From: UBA1924 sp963976625
Lineage (GTDB): Bacteria > Planctomycetota > Phycisphaerae > Phycisphaerales > UBA1924
DNA: 64,000 bases
Assembly (NCBI GenBank): GCA_963976625.1
Contig: CAXBLA010000004.1
Span: 1-64,000 of the forward strand
Reading direction: 5' to 3'
Below the pieces are notes generated by a model. It was not told the DNA's origin. It searched no databases and saw only the letters and a list, made by a program, of their open reading frames with translations. This document shows, one piece after another, positions 26,370 to 34,228 of the stretch. Numbering within the stretch: position 1 is the first letter of the stretch; each line of letters begins with the position of its first letter. A program made the translations under genes and the position numbers.

Positions 26370-26763
26370 CTCCCCGTTTGCTGACGGCTACCCACACCGC
26401 CGCCGGGCTGCCTGATCTGGTCTTTCGGCGCTCGCCGGTATCCCGAATCTTCCCATCTTTGACGAGTTCCCCACGCCGTGGGGTGTAGCTCTGGGTTTTG
26501 ATCCCTGTGAGTTCTTGCCCTTGCTCATCGGTGAGCCCTGCTGCGCCAGCATCCTGGATTACGGCGTAAATACGCGATCGCTGATTGGGAGTATGAGATG
26601 CGATCTGTGCTGCCGCGACTTCCGAGGTACCTACCGGTGCGTTTTTTCTGTACGGTGGGAGCGGGCATCGACGGGATCGGGTAGACTTGATTTGCTTACT
26701 ACTTTCGGCATCGCCACCACTGGCAGGTGTTGGCGTGCCATTTCCAAACAGTTCTATTTGCAT
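26353..26763 (-). CDS. small winged-helix protein of the element
   Basis: A 136-residue protein with a disordered N-terminal third and a winged-helix domain from about residue 55: TPNQRSRIYAVIQDAGAAGL, then DEQGQELTGIKTQSYTPRRGEL and a basic wing ending in AAVWV. Such domains are common in phage regulatory regions. It overlaps both neighbours (1 bp upstream, 17 bp downstream) and is part of the operon that ends with the integrase. The target DNA is unknown. Confidence 0.65.
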   Translation of the reverse strand: MQIELFGNGTPTPASGGDAESSKQIKSTRSRRCPLPPYRKNAPVGTSEVAAAQIASHTPNQRSRIYAVIQDAGAAGLTDEQGQELTGIKTQSYTPRRGELVKDGKIRDTGERRKTRSGSPAAVWVAVSKRGGGDDA

Positions 26764-26978
26764 CAGGCCTGCCCCCCCTTCCGAACGATGAACGCCTCCA
26801 GTTCAGAAACCGGGATGAGGACGGCACGATCGAGCTTGAACGATCCGATCTGCTCGGTCTTGAGCAGCTTGTGGAGTGTTCGCTCGGATACACCCAAAGC
26901 CTTCGCTGCTTCCGTTTTGCGGAGCGTGAGCCTGGACTCTGGAAATGGAATAGATGTGATTCGAGGGTGATCTTTCAT
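26763..26978 (-). CDS. excisionase-like helix-turn-helix protein
   Basis: A 71-residue protein with a MerR/Xis-type DNA-binding domain: RLTLRKTEAAKALGVSERTL, followed by a segment beginning KLDRAVLIPVSELEAFI. Size, domain and position in an integrase operon make it the best candidate for a recombination directionality factor, though a plain transcription regulator is possible. It overlaps the gene on each side by a few bases. Confidence 0.7.
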   Translation of the reverse strand: MKDHPRITSIPFPESRLTLRKTEAAKALGVSERTLHKLLKTEQIGSFKLDRAVLIPVSELEAFIVRKGGQA

Positions 26979-27187
26979 TTGGCACCCCCTGCTCGATTTG
27001 TTCCAATCTCTCGGAGTGCACTTTCAATGAGTGGAACCGCGCTTCGGTCGAATACGCGAGCGATACCCGCCCGACCTAATGGCACAACTCCTCGGGTATT
27101 GATGACATACTCGATGCGATGTCGAGGGACATTGAAATGATTTGCGATACGCGCAACAGTCCACAAGTTTTCTGATTGGCTGGGCAT
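26975..27187 (-). CDS. small MerR-like helix-turn-helix protein
   Basis: A 70-residue protein (start MPSQSENLWTVARIANHFNV) with a helix-turn-helix of the MerR/excisionase type, including a wing-like segment around GRAGIARVFDRSAV. The ATG at 27187 is chosen over an upstream one because the domain starts there. It is the first gene of the five-gene int operon and overlaps the next by 4 bp. The operon's presumed control region with two long direct repeats lies directly upstream. Confidence 0.65.
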   Translation of the reverse strand: MPSQSENLWTVARIANHFNVPRHRIEYVINTRGVVPLGRAGIARVFDRSAVPLIESALREIGTNRAGGAK

Positions 27188-27266
27188 TCTGGCCTCCGTC
27201 GATGATCTGGGCCAATGCTCGATACTGAGTATCGAAAACCACATAAGCCTCTACAATCACCCCGCG

Positions 27267-27290
27267 CCGTCAGTGACGGCGCAATGACGG
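27267..27290. repeat. 24-bp repeat, proximal copy (candidate operator)
   Basis: ccgtcagtgacggcgcaatg followed by acgg. The first 13 bases are a perfect palindrome (CCGTCA-G-TGACGG) and a third half-site TGACGG follows. A second identical copy lies at 27372-27395, exactly 105 bp away, in the space upstream of the int operon. Confidence 0.7.
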
Positions 27291-27371
27291 CGGGCGCAGA
27301 TCCTACAAATCAGCGTTTAACGGACAGAAAGGCCTCAAACACACTCGAAAAAAGATTGAGAAATCTTGAGC

Positions 27372-27395
27372 CCGTCAGTGACGGCGCAATGACGG
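27372..27395. repeat. 24-bp repeat, distal copy (candidate operator)
   Basis: Identical to 27267-27290. The 105-bp spacing equals ten turns of B-DNA, so both sites face the same side of the helix, as in looping operators or origin iterons. It lies 12 bp from the end of the 453-residue gene. Confidence 0.7.
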
Positions 27396-27407
27396 GGATC
27401 AATCGCC

Positions 27408-28769
27408 TCATGAATCCCCGTCAAAATAGTCTACAGAGGGATCACCAACACCACCCACGCCCTGTGCTCTACCTGCTGCCCGGGCCCGAGATTCCATCGT
27501 CTTCCTGCTCATCCAAGAGGGTGATGCGCTCACTGTGGCCTTAGCAATGCCTGTAGCATCAGCAATCTCGTCTCTCTTCGCATTTGGATTCTCTTCTAAA
27601 TACTTCAGAATCTTCGACTCATCTTCAACCCTATCGGCTTTCGATCTTCTCGGCCTCTTCGATTTGGTCTTCGCTGGTTTCAACTCAACCACAGGGCCTT
27701 CATAGGTCAGGTCGAGCATGTATTGATTGAGCCTGGTGATGGCCCGATCGATCGCTCGATACGCCTTATTGACTCCCGCTATTGGGAATCGTGAGACTCC
27801 TTTCCGATCGCATCCCATTGGTGCCGCACCTCGCACAAGCAGGTGGTCTCCAATCTTTTCATTCTTGTTCAGGGCCCGAGGCGGGCAGAAGATGCTCCGT
27901 AGCTCGGCGATCGCATCCATGATCGGTTCATGGTCAATCTTGATGCTTGCTAAGTCTGCCTCAATGACCGCATCCCGGGCGCGGGGCATCGAGCGTTCCC
28001 ATTCATCCCAGCATTGCCGGTTGTAGACTTTGATTTGCTCTCGCTCTTGCTGATCGTGTTCGAGCGGATACTTGTAAGTGTCGCTCCAATCATTCGCAAT
28101 CCCCTGGAACATCAAGACATGGCGGTTCACATTGCGCAAAGAGCGCCAGAGTTCATCGATTGGATTTATCCCCGGCTCGTTGTCTGGTTGAGCGTCACCG
28201 GTCGGGATCGTGATGCCTTCGGGCTTCACATCCCCGGAACTGGCGCTCCACTTGGCCTCCTCCAGCAAGTCAAGCACCTCACCCGGCGGGCTGTTGAGGC
28301 TGTTGCCGTCGACCTCATTGGGCTGCCAGCAGAACATATCGCGCCCGAGCAAGCCGGGGGCATCATCGCCAGCATCCCAGGGCAACGCGGCGAAGGGGCA
28401 CATCTCCTCTGAAACATAGTCGTTTGCGGTTGGATCGATCGAAAGTACGAGTGTCAGCACCACCATGCTTGCGCCCAGCTGGCGATCCTCCTTGCTCATC
28501 GGCTCCTCGAACCGCATATCGGTTTGGTCGACCGGGTAGTTGTCGTTGATCGCTCCGAGCCTGGCCGCATCGAGCCTAGGGAAGAGCAGCTCGCGCGATG
28601 GGCGGCCTTTCCACTTGCCCGATTTGTCGTGTTCGTGGAGGTGTTTCTCGGTGTAGATTTCCGCAAGCCGATGCCCTGCTCGGGTGAATACTTCGGGATG
28701 GCGGGCAATGACTTTGCGAGCCTCTCGGAGCAGGCCCTCACGGCGGGCCGGGGATGCTTTGGATGCCAT
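27408..28769 (-). CDS. element-borne protein of unknown function with C-terminal HTH
   Basis: I do not recognise this 453-residue protein. It begins MASKASPARREGLLREARKV, continues as a mostly helical, acidic protein with conserved-looking Trp/Pro clusters, has a Lys/Arg-rich linker near residue 360, and ends in a helix-turn-helix-like stretch (KRDEIADATGIAKATVS). The ATG at 28769 is strongly supported by AAGGAAA upstream; the reading frame extends about 98 codons further but without coding character. It lies between the int operon and the divergent restriction-modification gene. It could be a regulator, replication or partner protein; nothing decides this. Confidence 0.6.
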   Translation of the reverse strand: MASKASPARREGLLREARKVIARHPEVFTRAGHRLAEIYTEKHLHEHDKSGKWKGRPSRELLFPRLDAARLGAINDNYPVDQTDMRFEEPMSKEDRQLGASMVVLTLVLSIDPTANDYVSEEMCPFAALPWDAGDDAPGLLGRDMFCWQPNEVDGNSLNSPPGEVLDLLEEAKWSASSGDVKPEGITIPTGDAQPDNEPGINPIDELWRSLRNVNRHVLMFQGIANDWSDTYKYPLEHDQQEREQIKVYNRQCWDEWERSMPRARDAVIEADLASIKIDHEPIMDAIAELRSIFCPPRALNKNEKIGDHLLVRGAAPMGCDRKGVSRFPIAGVNKAYRAIDRAITRLNQYMLDLTYEGPVVELKPAKTKSKRPRRSKADRVEDESKILKYLEENPNAKRDEIADATGIAKATVSASPSWMSRKTMESRARAAGRAQGVGGVGDPSVDYFDGDS

Positions 28770-28980
28770 CTGGATTTCCTTCCTCGGGCCAAGCACACGC
28801 GGCTGAACTGGAAGGTGATGCCCAGCCGCGTATGCCTGTTGGTGTCGGTGGCCGCCGACGAACCCGTTGTTGGCAAAGATCATACCATACCGAACATACC
28901 CTTGACAGATCGCAGAAATCATCCGGCAGGATAATCTGTCGAAATCGTCGATTCTCGCTGTTATCCGGTGATTGGAGGGT

Positions 28981-29034
28981 TTTCGATCACTACGCGCGCG
29001 GGGAGCGGTGAGACCAGTACGCGCGGGCGCGCGA
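28981..29034. repeat. GC-palindrome repeats, left flank of the restriction-modification gene
   Basis: Two related blocks: TTTCGATCACTACGCGCGCG (28981-29000, approximately) and GTGAGACCAGTACGCGCG with GGCGCGCGA (29008-29034). Similar sequence flanks the other side of the gene (32196-32230), and a fused version sits alone at 53058-53089. The 28770-29119 interval holds only these repeats and presumably the two divergent promoters. Confidence 0.65.
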
Positions 29035-29119
29035 GGGGAGCACTTCTCAGGGTCAGAATCCAAGATCGAAATCCCCGATCATTGGATATTTTCGACCAGA
29101 TGCACGATGATCTACGCAC

Positions 29120-32100
29120 ATGGATACGCCAACATTTATTGCCAAATGGTCGAAGGCCAATCTCAGCGAGCAGCAAGCCTCGCAAGAGCACTTCATCGAC
29201 CTGTGCCGACTCCTCGGGGTCAAGACACCCGCCGAGCTTGATCCGGTGGGCGATACCTTCACCTTCGAGAAGGGGGCCGAGGTCTCCGGGCCCGCGTCGA
29301 TCGGCTCGAAGGGGGCCTACGGGCGTGCCGATGTCTGGTACAAGGGGCGGTTCGCATGGGAGTACAAACGCAAGGGCAAGTACAAAGACCTCGCCGCCGC
29401 GTATCAGCAGCTCCAGCAGTACCGAGAGGGGCTTGAGAACCCGCCGCTGATGGTGGTCTGCGACATCACGAACTACGAAATCCATACCAACTTCACCGGG
29501 TACAAGCCCGAGGTGCACGCCTTCACGCTCGATCAGCTCTCTGACTCGGGCAAGCTCAATCTGCTCAAGCGGGTCTTCACCAATCCTGACTCCTTCAAGC
29601 CCTCCGAGACCGTCGCCGCCATCACCGAGAAGGTCGCGGCCAAGATCGGCACCATCGCCCAGGCACTCCGTGATCGCGGGCACGAGCCCCACGACGCGGC
29701 CCACTTCTTGATGAAGGTCATGTTCTGCCTCTTTGCCGAGGATGTCGAGCTGCTCCCTAAGGGGCTCTTCCAATCCGTGCTCACCAAGTCCAAGGACGAC
29801 CCGCCCCGGCTCAAAAAGCAGATGGATTCGCTCTTCGAGGCCATGCGCACCGGGGGCGACTTTGGTGTGGACGAAATCAGCTACTTCAACGGCGGGCTCT
29901 TCGACAACGCCGAATCCATCGAACTCACCAGCGACGAAATCGAGACACTCATCAGCGCCGCGATCCAGGACTGGGCCGCGATCGAGCCCTCGATCCTCGG
30001 CACGCTCTTCGAGCGCTCCCTCGACCCCTCCAAGCGATCCCAGATCGGGGCGCACTACACCAGCCGGGAGGACATCATGCTCGTCATCGAGCCCGTGATC
30101 GTCCGCCCGCTGCGTAAGCAGTGGGAAGAGACCAAAGCACTGATCGATGCCCAGCTCGATCGACGACGCAAGTCCACCACAAAGCCGACCAAGGCCAAAG
30201 CCGATGCCGAAATCGCCAACCTCCTTGACGGCATCCAAGCCAAGCTCTCCAGCGTCCGCGTCCTCGACCCCGCCTGCGGCTCGGGCAACTTCCTGTATGT
30301 CGCCATTCAGCAGCTCCTCTTCCTCGAAAAGGAAATCATCCTCTACGCATCGAGCGGCGAACTCGGGGTCGGCGGGCTGCTCCCGCGTGTGCGCCCCACC
30401 CAGCTGCTCGGCATCGAGATTAACCCCTACGCCTCCGAGCTGGCCCAGGTCGCCATCTGGATCGGCTATCTCCAGTGGATGCGCGACAACGGCTTCAACG
30501 CCCCCAGAGACCCCATCCTCGAACCCATCGAAACCATCGAGAACCGAGACGCGATCCTGGCGTGGGGCGATGAGGACGGGAAGCGGATCAGCGTGTGGCG
30601 CGAGGGGGCCAAGTGCTTGGGGCAGGCGAAATGGCCCGAGGCAGATTTCATTGTGGGGAACCCGCCGTTTTTGGGCGTACGCCAATTCCGCACCTCAGGT
30701 CTTTCAGATGAATACCTTGAAGCCTTGTTTGAGCGGTTCAGCCTCCCTAGCACAAGCGACTTGTGTTGCTATTGGTTTGAACTGCTACGAAAGACAGTTA
30801 TTGAATTACCAGAGACAACAGGGGGCTTGCTTTCGACACAGGGTATTCGCGGTAGAGATAGCAGGGAAGTGCTTCAGAGAGTAGCCGATTCTCTAAAAAT
30901 CAGTTTCGCATGGTCTGATCTTCCTTGGGTTCTTGAAGGTGCAGCAGTCCATGTATCAATTATTGGTGTGGAATTTGGGAGTGATAAACCAGCAGTGCTA
31001 GATGGCAAGACCGTTGCGATCATAAACAGTGATCTAACTGCAGGTCTCGATTTTACTACTGCATCTAAAATTGACGAGTTAAATACAATTTCGTTTCAAG
31101 GGCCGGTGAAAGTTGGAAAATTTGAGTTGCAACTCAGTGATGCACGGACCTTGCTATCGACTCCAAGCGGGCCAGCCGCCTTCTCTCCACTTGATGTTCT
31201 TTGTAGATTCAAAAATGGCCAGAGTCTGACAAGTAGATATTCGGGAGAATGGATAATTGATTTTGCCGTAATGTCAATTGATGAGGCTTGTCAGTATTCG
31301 CCGCCATTTTCTAGAGTCGAAGAACTGGTCAAGCCTTCTAGAATGCTCCAACGGAGAGAAACTCGCAAGAAGTACTGGTGGAGATTTGGCGAACCAAATC
31401 CTGCAATGCGAAATGCATTAGTCGGTCATAAGAGGTTTATTGCTACATGTCAGACAGCAAAACACCGCATATGGGTTTGGCTACCACTACATGATCTTGC
31501 AGGCCAAACAATAATCGGTATCGCCCGCTCCGACGACTACTTCTTCGGCACCCTCCACAGCAGCATCCACGAACTCTGGGCACTCCGCCAAGGCACCCAA
31601 CTCGAAGATCGTCCCCGCTACACACCCACCACCTGCTTCGAGACCTTCCCCCTCCCGTGGTCGCCGGGGCATGAGCCGGGTGCGGGTGACCCGCAGCGTC
31701 CGCTCCACGATGCGATCGGGGCGTGTGCCGCTGCGCTCAACGAGCAGCGTGAGCGATGGCTCAACCCGCCCGAGTGGGTGGAGCCCATCGCCGATCTGAT
31801 CGACGCGACGGACGACTTCGGTGATGTCGCCCGCGTCAGCGGCGAGGAAGCCCGGCGATTGATCCGCCAGAGCGCGATCGACGCCGCGTGCGCCAAAGAC
31901 CCCAAGCTCAAGAAGCGCACGCTGACGAATCTGTACAACGAACGCCCGACCTGGCTCCGCCTGGCCCACCGCGCCCTCGACGAAGCCGTGATCGCGGCCT
32001 ACCGCGCCATCGACCCCGAGGGCGACTGGGACCCCGCCTGGGCGGCCGTGTTTGAAGAGACGGGCGCAGGCCAGCCCCTGCCCGAAGAACACGAGTTGAG

Positions 32101-32170
32101 CGAACGGCGCGAAGAGGTCGAGCAGCTGATCCTGGGGAACTTGCTGCGGCTGAATCAAGCGCGGGCGTGA
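29120..32170 (+). CDS. MmeI-like type IIG restriction-modification enzyme
   Basis: A single 1016-residue polypeptide combining nuclease, adenine methyltransferase and recognition domain. The N-terminal PD-(D/E)xK site is D71 with E81-Y-K83 (RADVWYKGRFAWEYKRKGK). Methyltransferase motif I is DPACGSGNFL (residues 383-392) and motif IV is NPPF (514-517). Residues of about 525-797 correspond to the target recognition region and are encoded by visibly more AT-rich DNA than the flanks. The C-terminal part is GC-rich again. No separate methylase or specificity subunit is near, consistent with a solo type IIG/IIL system acting in anti-phage defence or element retention. Confidence 0.87.
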   Translation: MDTPTFIAKWSKANLSEQQASQEHFIDLCRLLGVKTPAELDPVGDTFTFEKGAEVSGPASIGSKGAYGRADVWYKGRFAWEYKRKGKYKDLAAAYQQLQQYREGLENPPLMVVCDITNYEIHTNFTGYKPEVHAFTLDQLSDSGKLNLLKRVFTNPDSFKPSETVAAITEKVAAKIGTIAQALRDRGHEPHDAAHFLMKVMFCLFAEDVELLPKGLFQSVLTKSKDDPPRLKKQMDSLFEAMRTGGDFGVDEISYFNGGLFDNAESIELTSDEIETLISAAIQDWAAIEPSILGTLFERSLDPSKRSQIGAHYTSREDIMLVIEPVIVRPLRKQWEETKALIDAQLDRRRKSTTKPTKAKADAEIANLLDGIQAKLSSVRVLDPACGSGNFLYVAIQQLLFLEKEIILYASSGELGVGGLLPRVRPTQLLGIEINPYASELAQVAIWIGYLQWMRDNGFNAPRDPILEPIETIENRDAILAWGDEDGKRISVWREGAKCLGQAKWPEADFIVGNPPFLGVRQFRTSGLSDEYLEALFERFSLPSTSDLCCYWFELLRKTVIELPETTGGLLSTQGIRGRDSREVLQRVADSLKISFAWSDLPWVLEGAAVHVSIIGVEFGSDKPAVLDGKTVAIINSDLTAGLDFTTASKIDELNTISFQGPVKVGKFELQLSDARTLLSTPSGPAAFSPLDVLCRFKNGQSLTSRYSGEWIIDFAVMSIDEACQYSPPFSRVEELVKPSRMLQRRETRKKYWWRFGEPNPAMRNALVGHKRFIATCQTAKHRIWVWLPLHDLAGQTIIGIARSDDYFFGTLHSSIHELWALRQGTQLEDRPRYTPTTCFETFPLPWSPGHEPGAGDPQRPLHDAIGACAAALNEQRERWLNPPEWVEPIADLIDATDDFGDVARVSGEEARRLIRQSAIDAACAKDPKLKKRTLTNLYNERPTWLRLAHRALDEAVIAAYRAIDPEGDWDPAWAAVFEETGAGQPLPEEHELSERREEVEQLILGNLLRLNQARA

Positions 32171-32195
32171 GTCTGACCCAGCCGGGTTTAATCGA

Positions 32196-32230
32196 GTTTC
32201 GACACAACTACGCGCGCACGCGCGAAGCAA
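32196..32230. repeat. GC-palindrome repeat, right flank of the restriction-modification gene
   Basis: TTTCGACACAACTACGCGCG followed by CACGCGCGAAGCAA, 26 bp after the stop of the enzyme. It matches the left flank at 28981-29000 and the right half of the lone copy at 53058-53089. Confidence 0.65.
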
Positions 32231-32286
32231 TAAGCGCGCCAACTGGCTACAAATGCTCGAATGTTCACGCGAATCTGTTGAATAAG

Positions 32287-32508
32287 TCAATCCTGACCAC
32301 TGGCTGAAATCCGAACACCGTTATGTTTGACTACTTCTAGAACCTGCCATTTCTCCCAATCGCTCAGAGTAGGCCATGCCCGGATCACTTCATGGAGCGC
32401 AGGATCAGAGTGGCTTGATTGAGGTGAATCATCTGGAAGTGCGCCGGATTCTGCACTCACATTTTTCGAGATCGGCGTTTGTACTCCCTCAGCAGGGAGT
32501 GTGAGCAA
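32287..32508 (-). pseudogene. orphan copy of the integrase C-terminal tail
   Basis: Encodes TLPAEGVQTP, then SAESGALPDD, SSHSDPALHEVIRAWPTLSD and WEKWQVLEVVKH, ending in RISASGQD. The second half is nearly identical to the tail fossil at 53134-53352, and the first half to the stranded tail at 37878-38081. Upstream on the same strand (32504-32525) lies a degraded att-like sequence, so this looks like the right end of an older element copy whose integrase now lies at 24.2-25.6 kb. No own start with a Shine-Dalgarno is apparent. Confidence 0.65.
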
Positions 32509-32525
32509 CTGTCGGGGCTATACAA
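32504..32525. repeat. degraded att-like site inside the element
   Basis: agcaactgtcggggctatac aligns with the att core agtctgtccgggcccattta, with several mismatches and one gap. It is placed identically relative to the tail fragment, preceded by a shared CTCAGC(A/G)GGGAGTGT segment. It marks the probable joint of two tandem elements. Confidence 0.5.
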
Positions 32526-32681
32526 CGCATTCTGTTTGGGAAGGGAACAAATCGTGAAGATCGGTATCATTGTCGATCCTTGTACTACTTGTGCTCTGTT
32601 TAATGCTCGCAACTGATGTGTTTCAACGCGACTCTGAGAAGGTCCGGTGTCGAATCAGGCTGTATCCGTGATCCCATAGAA

Positions 32682-33032
32682 TCAGGAATCGAAAGTGGTG
32701 GTTTGAGCAGAGCAGTTCCCCATCCAGAAGACCTGCCAGTTCTTCCGGGCACGGACAATGGCTACGGCTGCATAGAGGCACGCGATCAAGTTGCCGAGCG
32801 AGAGAAGAAGCGCAATCCAAACAATCGCCTTGACCAAGGACTTCTCACGAAACAGAATCCAGCCTGCAAAGAGCAGGAACCCGACATAGAGATCCAACAT
32901 TGATAAGTGGAACCAGGGCAAGGGACGCATGATCTCTAACTCGGCAAAGAAATCACCCAAGATCAGGGCGTAGGCGATACCGACAGCCATGACGATGAAT
33001 CCGAGTGACAGAATGATGGTGGCATTGCGCAT
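32682..33032 (-). CDS. small four-helix membrane protein of the lipid operon
   Basis: A 116-residue integral membrane protein with four hydrophobic helices; the central PLPWFHLSMLDLYVGFLLFA contains the most conserved-looking residues. It resembles DUF1475-like small membrane proteins found beside cyclopropane-fatty-acid synthases, though I am not certain of the family number. The start at 33032 (MRNATIILSLG) is favoured over one six codons upstream because GGAG lies at the right distance. It is last in the lipid operon, 62 bp after cfa. It could be a membrane partner of the lipid enzymes. Confidence 0.65.
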   Translation of the reverse strand: MRNATIILSLGFIVMAVGIAYALILGDFFAELEIMRPLPWFHLSMLDLYVGFLLFAGWILFREKSLVKAIVWIALLLSLGNLIACLYAAVAIVRARKNWQVFWMGNCSAQTTTFDS

Positions 33033-33094
33033 AGAGGGCTCCAGTTTCATGGTGTTGGGGTCGGCTGCTGTATCGAGGAGAGTGGTTCGGGCGA

Positions 33095-34228
33095 TTAGCG
33101 TACCGGCTCAAAGCGAGTCGATGTTTTCCCTTTGGTGTAAACCAGTTGATTCACATCAATCAGTTGTGCTCTGAACATGGCGGCGCACCCGTGGATATAA
33201 AAGTTCCATCGGCGATAGAACCGTTCATCATACTGATCGGCAATCTGTGCCCAGTTTTCGTTGAATCTTGCGGCCCAAGCGAGCAGGGTTTGGTTGTAAT
33301 CATCATCGTATCGATGCCAATCCACGATGCGCAGGTCCGTATTGCGTGGGGGAACCAGTTCGTCGGCTCTTGGCAGATAGCCGTCCGGGAAGATGTTTCG
33401 GACAAGCCAGAGGATGTACTGATCGAGCCGACGGTCCGAGGTGCGTGTGAGGGTGTTTCCGGAGATGACCTGCAACACGAAGAGTCCCCCTTCGCTCAGA
33501 CAGCGATCAACCACACTGTAATAGTTTGGCAGGTTCTTGCGCCCCACCGCTTCGATCATCTCGATGGAGACCACATGATCAAATAGCTCATCGACCTCAC
33601 GATAATCTTGCAGACGGATATCGACGGGGAGATCTGCGCATCGATTCCTGGCGAATGCGGCCTGTTCTTTCGATACGGTCACACCGGTCACGCGGGCGCC
33701 GTAGTTTCTGGCGGCATGTTCAGCGAAGTTTCCCCAGCCGCACCCGATATCGAGGATGTGCTGCCCGGGCTGGAGGCTGAGCTTCCGGCAGATGAGGTCC
33801 AGCTTGGCTTCCTGAGCTTGCTCAAGCGTATCGGCCGAGGCCCAGTAGCCGCTGGTGTATGACATGCTGGAGTCGAGCATGCTGCGGAAAAGGTCATTGC
33901 CCAGATCGTAGTGCTTCTCGCCGATGTTGAAGGCACCCCGCCCGGCCTGGCGATTGAAGATGCGTTTATCTAGGGCCCCGAGGATCAGTCGCGCCCAGAC
34001 GAACGGGGTGAGTCGCGGGGCAGGGGCAGTAAAAACTTGATCCATGTACTCGTTGAGGTGAGCCGTGGACCAGAGCCCCTGCTCATAAGTTTCGCCGAGA
34101 CCGAAGATACCATCCCGCTGGATCCGTCTACGCACTGATTCATCCATCTTCGGATGGTGCTCGAGTGGTGGTTGGTGGAACCCTGGCGTTGTGAGATTGC
34201 TTTCGGCTGGCAATATATCGTTGGACAT
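33095..34228 (-). CDS. cfa: cyclopropane-fatty-acyl-phospholipid synthase family methyltransferase
   Basis: Transfers a methyl(ene) group from SAM to unsaturated acyl chains of membrane phospholipids. The 377-residue protein has the N-terminal lipid-handling domain, the YDLGNDLF and SMSYTSGYW segments, SAM motif ILDIGCGWGNFAEHAARNYG, and the bicarbonate-site region MIEAVGRKNLPNYY. Its start overlaps the DUF1365 stop by 1 bp (TAATG). In such clusters the product can be a cyclopropane, a methylated or a furan fatty acid, so the exact product is open. Confidence 0.9.
   Translation of the reverse strand: MSNDILPAESNLTTPGFHQPPLEHHPKMDESVRRRIQRDGIFGLGETYEQGLWSTAHLNEYMDQVFTAPAPRLTPFVWARLILGALDKRIFNRQAGRGAFNIGEKHYDLGNDLFRSMLDSSMSYTSGYWASADTLEQAQEAKLDLICRKLSLQPGQHILDIGCGWGNFAEHAARNYGARVTGVTVSKEQAAFARNRCADLPVDIRLQDYREVDELFDHVVSIEMIEAVGRKNLPNYYSVVDRCLSEGGLFVLQVISGNTLTRTSDRRLDQYILWLVRNIFPDGYLPRADELVPPRNTDLRIVDWHRYDDDYNQTLLAWAARFNENWAQIADQYDERFYRRWNFYIHGCAAMFRAQLIDVNQLVYTKGKTSTRFEPVR

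Noticed and set aside
28961..30685. 574-codon open frame antisense to the restriction-modification gene
   Set aside because: It stops where the AT-rich patch begins, as expected of a codon-bias artefact, and lacks a ribosome-binding site or known motif.
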